Source: Propionibacteriaceae bacterium P6A17 (GTDB lineage Bacteria; Actinomycetota; Actinomycetes; Propionibacteriales; Propionibacteriaceae). From it: 64,000 bases of DNA. The DNA lies in the NCBI GenBank assembly GCA_000619965.1, contig JHVD01000002.1, positions 186,001-250,000 on the forward strand, given 5' to 3'. The position numbers were made by a program, and so were the translations under genes. This document shows positions 1-7,932 of this stretch, in pieces; position 1 is the stretch's first letter; each line of letters starts with the position of its first letter. The notes under the pieces were generated by a model that saw only the letters and a list, made by a program, of their open reading frames with translations, ran no database searches and had not been told where the DNA came from.

Positions 1-114
1 ACGCGCGACGGGCACCCTTGCGGAAACCGTGCGAGCGGGGCTTGCCCACAGGCGTGGGCGCGACGCATGTCGTAGCGGGGCCGAGGGCGTTCGTCGGGGG
101 CCTCGCGATGCGTG

Positions 115-158
115 GGGTGGAGGATCTCACACCGTCGACGGTGGCACATCCTCCACCC
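115..158. terminator. Hairpin with nested palindrome at the left edge
   Basis: Arms GGGTGGAGGAT (115-125) and ATCCTCCACCC (148-158) are perfect 11-bp inverted repeats. The loop contains a second perfect palindrome, ACCGTCGACGGT (131-142). It lies just past the 3' end of the minus-strand monooxygenase gene, so a terminator is the simplest reading; no U-tract follows. Bases 1-114 hold nothing I can support as a gene. Confidence 0.45.
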
Positions 159-174
159 AAGCGACGACGAGGCG

Positions 175-495
175 TCAGTCGATCTTGAGCTCGCCCATGT
201 CGTCCCAGCCCTCGCCCTGGATCATGCGCGAGACGATCTTCGGGGTGGCCGCCAACAGGGGGCGCATGGCGTCGAGACCGGCCTGGAAGTGCGGCGAGGA
301 GACGTGCGCGGCGCCGGCGTCGTCCTTGAAGGCCTCGACGAGGACGAACTCGTTGGGGTCCTCGACGCTGCGCGACCACTCGAACCACAGGTTGCCCGGC
401 TCCGCGCGGGTGGCTTCGGTGAAGGGCGCGACGGCGTCCATCCACTGCTCGGCGGCTTCAGGCTTCACTTGATACTTCACGACGATGAAAATCAT
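175..495 (-). CDS. Antibiotic biosynthesis monooxygenase (ABM/YgiN-like) domain protein
   Basis: This 106-residue cytoplasmic protein has the size and pattern of single-domain ABM proteins, which form dimeric ferredoxin-like barrels. It starts MIFIVVKYQVKPE, has the typical central segment with W-F-E-W-S followed by an F-V-L-V-E-A-F-K-D strand, and then A-H-V-S-S-P-H-F, where the histidine is conserved in YgiN-type quinol monooxygenases. Members act on quinols, haem or small aromatics, or have no known substrate; nothing nearby points to one. The ATG is chosen because a -10-like TAGGCT lies six bases upstream, so the message is probably leaderless. Confidence 0.8.
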   Translation of the reverse strand: MIFIVVKYQVKPEAAEQWMDAVAPFTEATRAEPGNLWFEWSRSVEDPNEFVLVEAFKDDAGAAHVSSPHFQAGLDAMRPLLAATPKIVSRMIQGEGWDDMGELKID

Positions 496-501
496 GGCTC
501 C

Positions 502-507
502 AGCCTA
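502..507 (-). promoter_or_regulatory. Leaderless-type -10 (TAGGCT) for the ABM gene
   Basis: Read on the minus strand, TAGGCT ends six bases before the ATG at 495. A TANNNT hexamer at this distance places the transcription start at or next to the start codon. There is no Shine-Dalgarno sequence between the two. Confidence 0.6.
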
Positions 508-531
508 GGCCGTCGGCCGTCGGGGCCGCAC

Positions 532-1131
532 TCAGTCGAGCAAGGACCACATGAGCCACCAGTTGGGTTGCTGGGCGCTCTCTCGTTCATAGGCCCACTG
601 GCGCTGCAGTGCGAGGAAGCCCGCGACGATGGCCGCGCGGTGATGGGCGGGCGCCCGAGGGTCGATGTCGACGGCCGACGCGAGCAGTCCCGACGGCGAG
701 GCCCCCGGCTGCCGGTGGTCGCCGCGGGCGATCTGGGTGCCATTCCACTTGAACGTCACCGCCTGCCGGGTGCCTGCGACGGCGAAGCTGGTGCCGTCGG
801 CGAGGCTTCCCGTCGCAGACCAGTTGCCGATGCCGGAGCGAGGCGTGAGGTAGGCCAGCGGGGAGCCGTCGCCCCAGAAACAGCCCAGGGGCATGCCGCG
901 TCGAGGCGGGTCGCACACGCGCAGGACGTCACCGGTGGCGTCGCTCAGGGTGATGACCGCGGGGCGGCGCTCAAGCGTCGGGCCGAGCTCGGCGCCGAAG
1001 GAGGAAACCGATCCGACGAGGCGCGAGCGGGCGTCGAGGACGGGCAGCGCACGCATGTCGCGGGTATAGAGGTGCGGCAGCAGCAGCCATGCGTGATCGA
1101 GGACGGACTCGGCGCGCGGGGTCTCCGACAT
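532..1131 (-). CDS. Hypothetical protein, 199 residues
   Basis: I do not recognise a family with confidence. The protein is soluble, with no signal peptide or membrane segment. Its N-terminal part alternates short hydrophobic strands with glycines and has a central W-S-A-T-G-S and V-T-F-K-W-N-G segment, which looks like an all-beta scramblase/LURP-one type fold. The C-terminal 45 residues are helical and rich in His, Arg and Trp. The fold idea is inference from pattern only. The gene stands alone, diverges from the PTS operon, and has a leaderless-type promoter six bases before its ATG. Confidence 0.7.
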   Translation of the reverse strand: MSETPRAESVLDHAWLLLPHLYTRDMRALPVLDARSRLVGSVSSFGAELGPTLERRPAVITLSDATGDVLRVCDPPRRGMPLGCFWGDGSPLAYLTPRSGIGNWSATGSLADGTSFAVAGTRQAVTFKWNGTQIARGDHRQPGASPSGLLASAVDIDPRAPAHHRAAIVAGFLALQRQWAYERESAQQPNWWLMWSLLD

Positions 1132-1137
1132 GACGCC

Positions 1138-1143
1138 ACCCTA
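1138..1143 (-). promoter_or_regulatory. Leaderless-type -10 (TAGGGT) for the 199-residue gene
   Basis: On the minus strand TAGGGT ends six bases before the ATG at 1131. It lies beside the A/T-rich operator region of the divergent PTS operon, so a repressor bound there could affect both genes. Confidence 0.5.
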
Positions 1144-1173
1144 GTCGCCGGACGGAGCGCAGCCGCCCACCCC

Positions 1174-1236
1174 ACATAAACAAACCAAAACAAATCTTTG
1201 TTTACTCTTGCTTTTGTTTGTTTTGGGGGCTAGTCT
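1174..1236 (+). promoter_or_regulatory. Promoter and probable DeoR operator of the PTS operon
   Basis: A strikingly A/T-rich island stands out in this GC-rich DNA. It carries a perfect 10-bp inverted repeat, CCAAAACAAA (1185-1194) and TTTGTTTTGG (1217-1226). A sigma-70 type promoter overlaps it: TTGCTT (1208-1213), a 17-bp spacer, then TAGTCT (1231-1236). One arm therefore sits in the spacer, where a bound repressor would block polymerase. DeoR/GlpR-family regulators often bind TTTG/CAAA-rich sites, and such a gene lies in the operon at 4271; that this protein binds here is inference. Confidence 0.7.
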
Positions 1237-1317
1237 GATGACAACGGACCCAATCCAGGGCCAACGGACACAACTCCCAACTCATCATCAGACGCAGTCG
1301 TCGGAAAGGAGGGCGCG

Positions 1318-2766
1318 ATGTCGCTCCCTGATGCAACGGTGAACAAGAACCTCTCGGGCAACGGTGCCCGAGCCCGAATCCAGCGCTTCGGCGGCCAACT
1401 CGCAGGCATGATCATGCCCAACATCGGCGCCTTCATCGCCTGGGGCCTGCTCACAGCGCTGTTCATCCCCGATGGCTGGCTCCCCAACGCGGCTCTGGCC
1501 GAAATGGTCAGCCCCACCATCCGCTTCCTGCTGCCCATCCTCATCGGCTACACGGGTGGCCGCATGGTCCACGGCCAGCGCGGCGCCGTCATCGGCGCGA
1601 TCGCGACCATGGGCGTCGTGATGAGTGCCGACATCCCGATGTTCCTGGGAGCAATGATCATGGGCCCGCTGGCCGCGTGGGTGCTCAAGGCCTTCGACAA
1701 GGCCATCGAGGGCAAGATCCGCGCTGGCTTCGAGATGCTCGTCGACAACTTCTCACTCGGCATCATCGGCATGCTGCTGGCGATCGTCGGGCGCCTCGCG
1801 ATGGGCCCGGTCGTCGAGTTCCTCGTCAGCCTGCTTGGCAGGGGAGTCGAATGGCTCGTGAATCTCCATCTACTCCCGCTCGCCTCGATCGTCGTCGAGC
1901 CTGCGAAGGTGCTCTTCCTCAACAACGCCATCAACCACGGTGTGCTTTCGCCGCTGGGCGCCACCGAGGCCGAGCAGATCGGTCGTTCCATCCTGTTCAT
2001 GGTGGAGTCCAACCCCGGCCCCGGCCTCGGCATCCTTCTGGCGACGTGGTTCTTCGGCACCCAAGCCCTGCGCGCCACCGCCCCCGGCGCGATAATTATC
2101 CACTTCCTGGGCGGCATCCATGAAATCTACTTCCCCTACGTCCTTGCCCGTCCGCAGCTCATCCTCGCGGCCATGGCAGGCGGCGCCGGCGGGTTGCTCG
2201 TGGGTGGATTCCTCAACGCCGGCCTTGTAGGCCCCGCATCCCCCGGGAGCATCCTTGCGTACTTCGCAGTGACCCCGCGCGACGGCTATGGCGCGATGCT
2301 CCTGAGCGTGGCGACTGCCACCGCTGTGAGTTTCCTCGTCTCGGTGCCGTTGCTGACGATTGGGCACAAGCAGACCGACGACGCGCCGGCCCCGACGGTC
2401 CCCGTCGACGCGCCGCAGGTTGAGGCGCCTGTTGCGGCCAAGCATGGATCCGCGGCTGTGGCACGCTCCATCAATGGCCGCGACGTGCACCGGCTCACCA
2501 TCGCCTGTGATGCGGGCATGGGCTCGAGCGTGATGGTCGCCGGTGCCTTGCGCAAGAAGCTCGCCCCCTACGGCGTCGAGGTGGTACACAGTCCCATCAA
2601 TGAAGTGCCCGCCGACGCCGAGCTCATCATGTGCCAGTCCGGACTCGCGGACCGCGCTCGGGCTGTTGCGCCGGAAGCCGTCGTCGTCACCTTCGAACAA
2701 TTCCTCGGAGACCCGGCATTCGTTCGGGTCGAGAACGCCATCAAGAACGGAGAGACCATTGAGTGA
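1318..2766 (+). CDS. mtlA: PTS mannitol-type transporter, fused IIC and IIB domains
   Basis: The 482-residue protein imports and phosphorylates a hexitol, probably mannitol, at the cytoplasmic membrane. Residues 1-355 form the multi-helix IIC channel, starting with the typical R-I-Q-R-F-G-G-Q-L-A-G-M-I-M-P-N-I-G-A-F run. A linker rich in Ala and Pro leads to a IIB domain at about 388-482 with the phosphocysteine motif CDAGMGSS (Cys397). The IIA domain found at the C-terminus of E. coli MtlA is absent and is encoded by the next gene. AAGGAGG precedes the ATG. The dehydrogenase downstream is not of the MtlD type, so another hexitol remains possible as substrate. Confidence 0.93.
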   Translation: MSLPDATVNKNLSGNGARARIQRFGGQLAGMIMPNIGAFIAWGLLTALFIPDGWLPNAALAEMVSPTIRFLLPILIGYTGGRMVHGQRGAVIGAIATMGVVMSADIPMFLGAMIMGPLAAWVLKAFDKAIEGKIRAGFEMLVDNFSLGIIGMLLAIVGRLAMGPVVEFLVSLLGRGVEWLVNLHLLPLASIVVEPAKVLFLNNAINHGVLSPLGATEAEQIGRSILFMVESNPGPGLGILLATWFFGTQALRATAPGAIIIHFLGGIHEIYFPYVLARPQLILAAMAGGAGGLLVGGFLNAGLVGPASPGSILAYFAVTPRDGYGAMLLSVATATAVSFLVSVPLLTIGHKQTDDAPAPTVPVDAPQVEAPVAAKHGSAAVARSINGRDVHRLTIACDAGMGSSVMVAGALRKKLAPYGVEVVHSPINEVPADAELIMCQSGLADRARAVAPEAVVVTFEQFLGDPAFVRVENAIKNGETIE

Positions 2767-3190
2767 GATCCTCGGGCTCGGCGAGATTCGCCTGGGCCTC
2801 AGCGCAAGTGACAAGTCCGACGCCCTCCGGCAATGCGGAGCCCTGCTGGTGGCCGCAGGGGCCGCCACGCAGGCCTACGCGGATGCGATGTTCGATCGTG
2901 AGCTTCAAGTGAGCACCTATATGGGAGAGGGAGTCGCCATCCCGCACGGCACCAACGAATCCCGCGATGAGATCATTGCCGCGAAGCTGGGCTTCCTCCA
3001 GTTCCCCGAAGGGGTGGACTGGGACGGGAACATCGTGCACGTCTGCATTCCCATCGCGAGCCGCACCGACGAGCACGTCGACATCCTCGCATCCTTGGCC
3101 GAGGTACTCATGGACCCCGAGGCCGCCGAAACACTCCGCACCACCAACGATCCCGAGGCTGTCCTCCGACTCCTCGGCGCCGTCAACTAG
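2759..3190 (+). CDS. mtlF: PTS mannitol-type IIA component
   Basis: This 143-residue protein passes phosphate from HPr to the IIB cysteine of MtlA. The motif G-V-A-I-P-H-G-T carries the active histidine (His63), and the length is that of free IIA-mtl proteins. The start is the TTG at 2759, overlapping the last codons and stop of mtlA, with GGAGAG about five bases upstream. The reading frame stays open further upstream, but that part lies inside mtlA and is not IIA-like. The overlap implies translational coupling and fixed IICB to IIA stoichiometry. Confidence 0.92.
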   Translation: MSEILGLGEIRLGLSASDKSDALRQCGALLVAAGAATQAYADAMFDRELQVSTYMGEGVAIPHGTNESRDEIIAAKLGFLQFPEGVDWDGNIVHVCIPIASRTDEHVDILASLAEVLMDPEAAETLRTTNDPEAVLRLLGAVN

Positions 3191-3204
3191 CATCAGGAGA
3201 AGTC

Positions 3205-4251
3205 ATGCTGGCACTTCGTTTCTACGCACCCGGAGACCTCCGACTCGAGGACGTCCCCGAACCCGAATGCGGCCCGGATGAGGTCAAGATCCGCGTTCGC
3301 AACTGCTCGACCTGCGGTACCGATGTGAAGATCCGCAAGAACGGGCATGTCAACCTCACTCCGCCGCGCATCATGGGACACGAGGTCGCCGGGGAGATCG
3401 TAGAGGTTGGCCGTGATGTCGTCGGCGATTGGCAGCCGGGCGATCGCGTCCAGGTGATCGCGGCAGTACCTTGCGGGGAGTGCCATGAGTGCCGCAAGGG
3501 CTGGATGGCCGTCTGCCAGCGGCAAACCTCGGTGGGTTACCAGTATGACGGTGGGTTCGCCGAATACATGATCGTGCCCTCGCAGGTGCTGAAAGTCGAT
3601 GGTTTGAACCGCATCCCCGATGGTGTGGGCTTCGCCGAGGCCTCTGCTGCCGAGCCGTTTGCGTGCGCCATCAATGCCCAGGAGCAGCTCGGCATCGAGG
3701 AGGGGGACACCGTCGTCGTCTTCGGCGCTGGCCCGATCGGGTGCATGCACGTGCGCATCGCGCGCGGTGTTCACAAGGCCGGACGGATCATCATGGTCGA
3801 CATCAACGCGGACCGGCTCGCGATGTCGGCACAGGCAGTCAACCCGGACGTCGTCGTCAATGCATCCGAGGTGGACGTCGTGGACGAGATCATGCGGCTC
3901 ACGGATGGCCGCGGCGCGGACGTCGTCATCACCGCGACTCCTGCCAACGTGACTCAGGAGCAGGCCGTGGCAATGGCTGCCCGCAATGGCAGGATCAGCT
4001 TCTTCGGGGGCCTGCCCAAGACGGACCCGACGATCACCCTCGACTCCAATCTGGTGCACTATCGGCAGCTCCACATTCACGGCGCCAACGGGTCGGCCCC
4101 CGAGCACAACCGCCGGGCGTTGGCGTACATCGCGAGCGGTGAAGTGCCCGTCAAGGACCTCATCACGTGCACTGTGCCGCTCAAGGACGTCATGGACGTC
4201 TTCGGCATCGTGGAAAGCGGCCGGGCCATCAAGGTCACGGTTGAACCCTGA
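3205..4251 (+). CDS. Zinc-dependent medium-chain dehydrogenase, probable hexitol-phosphate dehydrogenase
   Basis: The protein is 348 residues long. Catalytic zinc ligands are visible as Cys37 (in T-C-G-T-D) and His59-Glu60 (in M-G-H-E). A structural zinc site is formed by Cys90, Cys93, Cys96 and Cys104. The Rossmann motif G-A-G-P-I-G is near residue 176. Position directly after the PTS genes indicates that it oxidises the imported polyol phosphate to a keto sugar phosphate with NAD(P). The classic mannitol-1-phosphate dehydrogenase MtlD belongs to a different superfamily, whereas galactitol-1-phosphate dehydrogenase GatD and some pentitol-phosphate dehydrogenases are of this zinc type. The exact substrate is therefore open. 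AGGAGA precedes the ATG. Confidence 0.88.
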   Translation: MLALRFYAPGDLRLEDVPEPECGPDEVKIRVRNCSTCGTDVKIRKNGHVNLTPPRIMGHEVAGEIVEVGRDVVGDWQPGDRVQVIAAVPCGECHECRKGWMAVCQRQTSVGYQYDGGFAEYMIVPSQVLKVDGLNRIPDGVGFAEASAAEPFACAINAQEQLGIEEGDTVVVFGAGPIGCMHVRIARGVHKAGRIIMVDINADRLAMSAQAVNPDVVVNASEVDVVDEIMRLTDGRGADVVITATPANVTQEQAVAMAARNGRISFFGGLPKTDPTITLDSNLVHYRQLHIHGANGSAPEHNRRALAYIASGEVPVKDLITCTVPLKDVMDVFGIVESGRAIKVTVEP

Positions 4252-4270
4252 GGTCGGAAGGCGTAATCAG

Positions 4271-5059
4271 ATGAGCAACGATCCGGTGCCGCGCACCCTG
4301 TATGCGGCCCAGCGGCAAAGCGAGATCCTCCGTGAGGCGATCGAGCGGGGAAGGGTCGACGTTGCCACGCTCTCGGATCGGCTCGGGGTGACGCCGGAGA
4401 CCGTCCGCCGAGACCTGACGGTGCTCGAGCAGCACGGTCTTGTGCGGCGTGTCCACGGCGGGGCCCTGCCGGTCACACCTGGGGAGCGGGAACCCAGCAT
4501 CCTTGACCGTCTTCAGCGCGGGGAGACGGAGAAAACGCGTATCGCCCAGCGTGCCGTGGAGGAACTGCCCAGCCACGGCACGATCCTGCTGGACTCGGGG
4601 AGCACCACGATGGCCTTGGCCAAGCTGCTCCCCGCCGGTCTCGACTTGGGGGTCGTCACGAATTCGGTGGCGATCGCCGCCATCCTGGCCAACCGTCAGG
4701 ATCTGCACTTGCACCTGCTCGGTGGCACGGTCCGGGAAGTCACTGGCGCCGCAGTGGGCAGTTGGGCGCTCAACGCCCTGGCCGACACGCGGGTGGACGT
4801 TGCATTCCTCGGCACCAACGGATTCTCAGTCGAGCGAGGACTGACCACACCCGACCTCGCCGAAGCTGACGTCAAGCGAGCGATGGTGGCCTGCGCGCGT
4901 CGCCCCATCGTTCTCGCAGAATCGTTGAAGGCCGGGCGGAGCCAGTTTCAACGGTTTGCGCGGTTGGAGGAGATGGCGATGCTCATCACCGACCAAGGCC
5001 TCGACGATGAAACGGTCGAAGAGCTCGAAAGGCAGGGCATCGAGGTGGCGAGGGCATGA
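4271..5059 (+). CDS. DeoR/GlpR-family transcriptional regulator of the PTS operon
   Basis: The 262-residue regulator has an N-terminal DeoR winged helix (residues about 15-70, with L-S-D-R-L-G-V-T-P-E-T-V-R-R-D-L and the R-R-V-H-G-G-A wing). It also has a C-terminal sugar-phosphate sensor domain with the family motif L-L-D-S-G-S-T-T near residue 108. Proteins of this type usually repress phosphosugar operons and release DNA when a phosphorylated intermediate binds. Its gene lies inside the operon, between dehydrogenase and kinase, and overlaps the kinase start by ATGA. The inverted repeat at 1185-1226 is the obvious candidate operator. The start is the ATG at 4271, with GGAAGG about nine bases upstream. 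Confidence 0.88.
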   Translation: MSNDPVPRTLYAAQRQSEILREAIERGRVDVATLSDRLGVTPETVRRDLTVLEQHGLVRRVHGGALPVTPGEREPSILDRLQRGETEKTRIAQRAVEELPSHGTILLDSGSTTMALAKLLPAGLDLGVVTNSVAIAAILANRQDLHLHLLGGTVREVTGAAVGSWALNALADTRVDVAFLGTNGFSVERGLTTPDLAEADVKRAMVACARRPIVLAESLKAGRSQFQRFARLEEMAMLITDQGLDDETVEELERQGIEVARA

Positions 5060-5985
5060 TCGTCACCGTCACTCCGAATCCGAGCGTCGATCGGACGATC
5101 AGCGTCACCAAGCTGGTCCCCGGGGCCGTGCACCGCGCGAGTGCGACGCGCACCGATCCGGGAGGCAAGGGCGTCAACGTGGCGCGCGCGCTGGTGCGCA
5201 ACGGCGCCGAGGCGATGGCCGTGCTCCCGCTCGGGGGCGACGACGGCGAATGGGTGTCCAGGGCCCTCACCCGCGAACGGGTGGCGCACAGGGTGGTGCC
5301 CGTCGACGGCGCCACCCGCACGAACGTCGCCATCGTCGACGAGGGCGGCCGCACGACGAAGGTCAACGAGCCCGGGCCGAGCCTGCCCCCCGGAGTGCTC
5401 GAAGCATTCGTCGCCGCCATCGACGACGAAGCGTCGCACGTCGCGCTGTGCGGGAGCCTGCCTGCCGGCGCGGACCCGGAGTTGTTCGCCGAACTGGTGC
5501 GACGCTACCGCGGGCGGTGCGTCGTCGACACCTCCGGCATCCCGTTCGCTCGCGCGGTCGCGGCCGGCCCCAGCCTCATCAAACCCAACGTGCAGGAGCT
5601 CGCCGAACTCGTCGGCACCCCGCTGCCGCGCCTCGGGGACGTCGTCGACGCCGCGCGCACGCTCGTCGACGCTGGCGTCGGGGTGGTCGTGGCATCGCTG
5701 GGCGCCGACGGGGCCCTGTGGGTCTCCGACGACACCCTCGCCTTCGCCGCGGCGCGGGCGGTGCGGCCCCGGTCGACGGTCGGTGCTGGCGACTGCCTCC
5801 TCGCAGGAGTGCTCGCCGCGCTCGACGAGGGAGCAACCCCCGAACTGGCGCTGGCACAGGGTGTGGCGTGGGGAGCCGCGAGCGTCTCGCTGCCCGGCAG
5901 CGCCGTCCCCGGCCCCGATGACATTGCGCCGATCGTCGTGCACTCCACCACCACCCCTGATCTCTCCACCCCTCTCAGCGACTGA
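5056..5985 (+). CDS. PfkB-family hexose-phosphate kinase (1-phosphofructokinase / tagatose-6-phosphate kinase type)
   Basis: This 309-residue ribokinase-fold enzyme begins M-I-V-T-V-T-P-N-P-S-V-D, the signature start of FruK/LacC. It has the D-P-G-G-K-G-V-N-V-A-R loop at about 35-45 and the G-A-G-D anion hole with the catalytic Asp near residue 240. FruK makes fructose-1,6-bisphosphate from fructose-1-phosphate; LacC phosphorylates tagatose-6-phosphate. In this operon it probably acts on the keto product of the dehydrogenase, since no fructose PTS permease is present. Sequence alone cannot separate the two activities. Its ATG overlaps the regulator stop. Confidence 0.88.
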   Translation: MIVTVTPNPSVDRTISVTKLVPGAVHRASATRTDPGGKGVNVARALVRNGAEAMAVLPLGGDDGEWVSRALTRERVAHRVVPVDGATRTNVAIVDEGGRTTKVNEPGPSLPPGVLEAFVAAIDDEASHVALCGSLPAGADPELFAELVRRYRGRCVVDTSGIPFARAVAAGPSLIKPNVQELAELVGTPLPRLGDVVDAARTLVDAGVGVVVASLGADGALWVSDDTLAFAAARAVRPRSTVGAGDCLLAGVLAALDEGATPELALAQGVAWGAASVSLPGSAVPGPDDIAPIVVHSTTTPDLSTPLSD

Positions 5986-6001
5986 ACGGACAAGGATCGT
6001 C

Positions 6002-6271
6002 ATGGAAACTCGGATCGTCACCATCGCCTCCGCCGTGGGGCTGCACGCTCGACCGGCCGCGCTGTTCGTCGCGGAGGTCAAGCGACACGGAATTCCCATC
6101 ACCATCGGACGTCCCGGTTCGAAGGCCGTCAACGCCGCGTCCCTCCTAGGCGTCATGTCGCTCGGACTGAAGCATGGCGAGCAGGCGGAGCTGTCGAGCG
6201 AAGCCGAAGGAGCCACCGGCGCCCTCGACGAGCTCGTCGCATTCTTGGAGGTGGATCATGACGCCAAGTGA
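6002..6271 (+). CDS. Phosphocarrier protein HPr (operon copy)
   Basis: The protein has 89 residues, the normal HPr size. The active site V-G-L-H-A-R-P-A-A puts the phosphorylated histidine at position 15. The regulatory-serine region N-A-A-S-L-L-G has Ser47. HPr moves phosphate from enzyme I to IIA domains, here MtlF and probably DhaM. The end overlaps the enzyme I start by 14 bases, so the two are coupled. A second free HPr is encoded at 56.9-57.1 kb; which of the two is the general one cannot be read from sequence. Confidence 0.93.
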   Translation: METRIVTIASAVGLHARPAALFVAEVKRHGIPITIGRPGSKAVNAASLLGVMSLGLKHGEQAELSSEAEGATGALDELVAFLEVDHDAK

Positions 6272-7931
6272 GCGAGTATTGCAGGGCATCGGGGTGAGCG
6301 CTGGGGGCGCGGTCGGGCCGGTGGCGCTGGTCGTCCCACCGGAGCCGCTGCCCGACGAGCCCCGGCCGGAGGACCCCGCGGCGGCCAAGGCTAGCATCGT
6401 CGCGGCGCTCGACGCGGCGGCCCGCGGCCTGGAGGAGCGGGCCGCGCGGCTGGAGGGGGATGCCGCGGAAATGGTGCTCATGGCCGCGGGGATGGCCCGG
6501 GACCCGGGTCTCGTCGAGGGTGTCGACGAGCAGCTCGCGAAGGGCTTCGGGCCGGCTCGCGCCCTGCACCAGGCGTTCGAGGTGTTCATCGACCAGCTCC
6601 TGGCGCTGGGCGGCTACTTCGCCGAACGTGTCTCGGATGTGCGCGACGTGTCGGCACGCGCCGAGGCGATCCTGCTGGGACGACCGCTGCCGGGGGTGCC
6701 GGAGCTGACGGAGCCGTCGATCGTCGTCGCGCGAGATTTGGCGCCCGCCGAGACTGCACTGTTGGACCCTGCGCTCGTGTTGGGCATTGTGACGGCCGAC
6801 GGCGGGCGCACGAGCCACACCGCGATCCTGGCCGCGCAACGCGGCATTCCCGCGGCAGTGCGCGTCGACGGCGCCCTCGACCTGGCCGCAGGCACGCTGT
6901 TGGCCCTCGACGGCGAGTCGGGCCGGGTCACCGTCTGGCCGACGTCGGACACCGTCGAGGCGCTGCAGCGCAGGGCCGCCCTGCGGGCCCACGTGGCGAC
7001 GCTGTCTGGCCCGGGACGCACCGCCTGCGGGCACCCGGTGGCGTTGCTCGCCAACATCGGTGACGTCTCCGATCTGCCGGTGGGCGTCGAAGTGGAGGGC
7101 GTGGGCCTGTTCCGCACCGAGGTGGTGTTCCTGTCCGCCCAGCATGCACCGAGCGTCGACGAGCAGGTGGCGCTGTACGAGGAGGTGTTTGCGCACTTCG
7201 AGGGACGCCCCGTCACGGTGCGCACCCTCGACGCGGGAGCCGACAAACCCTTGGCGTTCGCGAACCTCGGCGAGGAGCCCAATCCTGCGCTCGGTCGTCG
7301 CGGATACCGGCTCGGAGTACGCATTCCTGCGCTGCTCGCCGATCAGCTCGAGGCGTTGTCGATCGCCAGCCGCAACTGCGGCGCGCTCGTGAAGGTCATG
7401 GCGCCGATGGTGGCGACCCCCGCGGAGGCGAGGGACTTCGTCGACGCCGCCCACGCCGTCGGCCTGCAGCAGGCGGGGGTGATGATCGAAGTGCCGGCGC
7501 TGGCGCTGCGCGCCCACGACCTGTTTGCCCACGCCGACTTCGCAAGCCTCGGCACGAACGACTTGGCGCAGTACACGATGGCTGCGGACCGCATGCTCGG
7601 CGACTTGTCCGACCTCCTCGACCCGTTCCAGCCGGCGGTGCTCGACCTCGTGGCCCATGCCTGCGAGGGGGCGGCCAGCCGGGGCACGCCGATCGGCGTC
7701 TGCGGCGAGTCGGCAGGCGATCCGCTCATGGCGCTGGTCCTGACGGGGCTGGGGGTGACGAGTCTGTCGATGGCGCCGTCGCGGGTGGCGATGGTGCGTC
7801 ACGCCCTCCGCGAGCATTCGCTCGACACGTGCCGGGCCATGGCCGACGCGGCGCGCGCAGCCCAAGACGCGACGTCGGCGCGGGGGGCGGTCGCGGCGCT
7901 GGCCAGCCCGGCGTTGCTGGAACTGCTGTGA
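6258..7931 (+). CDS. ptsI: PTS enzyme I (phosphoenolpyruvate-protein phosphotransferase)
   Basis: The 557-residue cytoplasmic enzyme starts the PTS cascade by taking phosphate from PEP. The phospho-swivel motif G-G-R-T-S-H-T-A-I-L carries the active His187. The C-terminal PEP-binding barrel is seen from the G-L-F-R-T-E segment near residue 285, G-T-N-D-L-A-Q-Y near 434, and a cysteine in I-G-V-C-G-E near residue 482. The start is the ATG at 6258 with GGAGGTGG upstream and a 14-base overlap with the HPr gene. Having enzyme I inside a polyol operon suggests that general PTS capacity is co-induced with this substrate, or that an upstream promoter keeps it on. Confidence 0.95.
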   Translation: MTPSERVLQGIGVSAGGAVGPVALVVPPEPLPDEPRPEDPAAAKASIVAALDAAARGLEERAARLEGDAAEMVLMAAGMARDPGLVEGVDEQLAKGFGPARALHQAFEVFIDQLLALGGYFAERVSDVRDVSARAEAILLGRPLPGVPELTEPSIVVARDLAPAETALLDPALVLGIVTADGGRTSHTAILAAQRGIPAAVRVDGALDLAAGTLLALDGESGRVTVWPTSDTVEALQRRAALRAHVATLSGPGRTACGHPVALLANIGDVSDLPVGVEVEGVGLFRTEVVFLSAQHAPSVDEQVALYEEVFAHFEGRPVTVRTLDAGADKPLAFANLGEEPNPALGRRGYRLGVRIPALLADQLEALSIASRNCGALVKVMAPMVATPAEARDFVDAAHAVGLQQAGVMIEVPALALRAHDLFAHADFASLGTNDLAQYTMAADRMLGDLSDLLDPFQPAVLDLVAHACEGAASRGTPIGVCGESAGDPLMALVLTGLGVTSLSMAPSRVAMVRHALREHSLDTCRAMADAARAAQDATSARGAVAALASPALLELL

Positions 7932-7932
7932 G

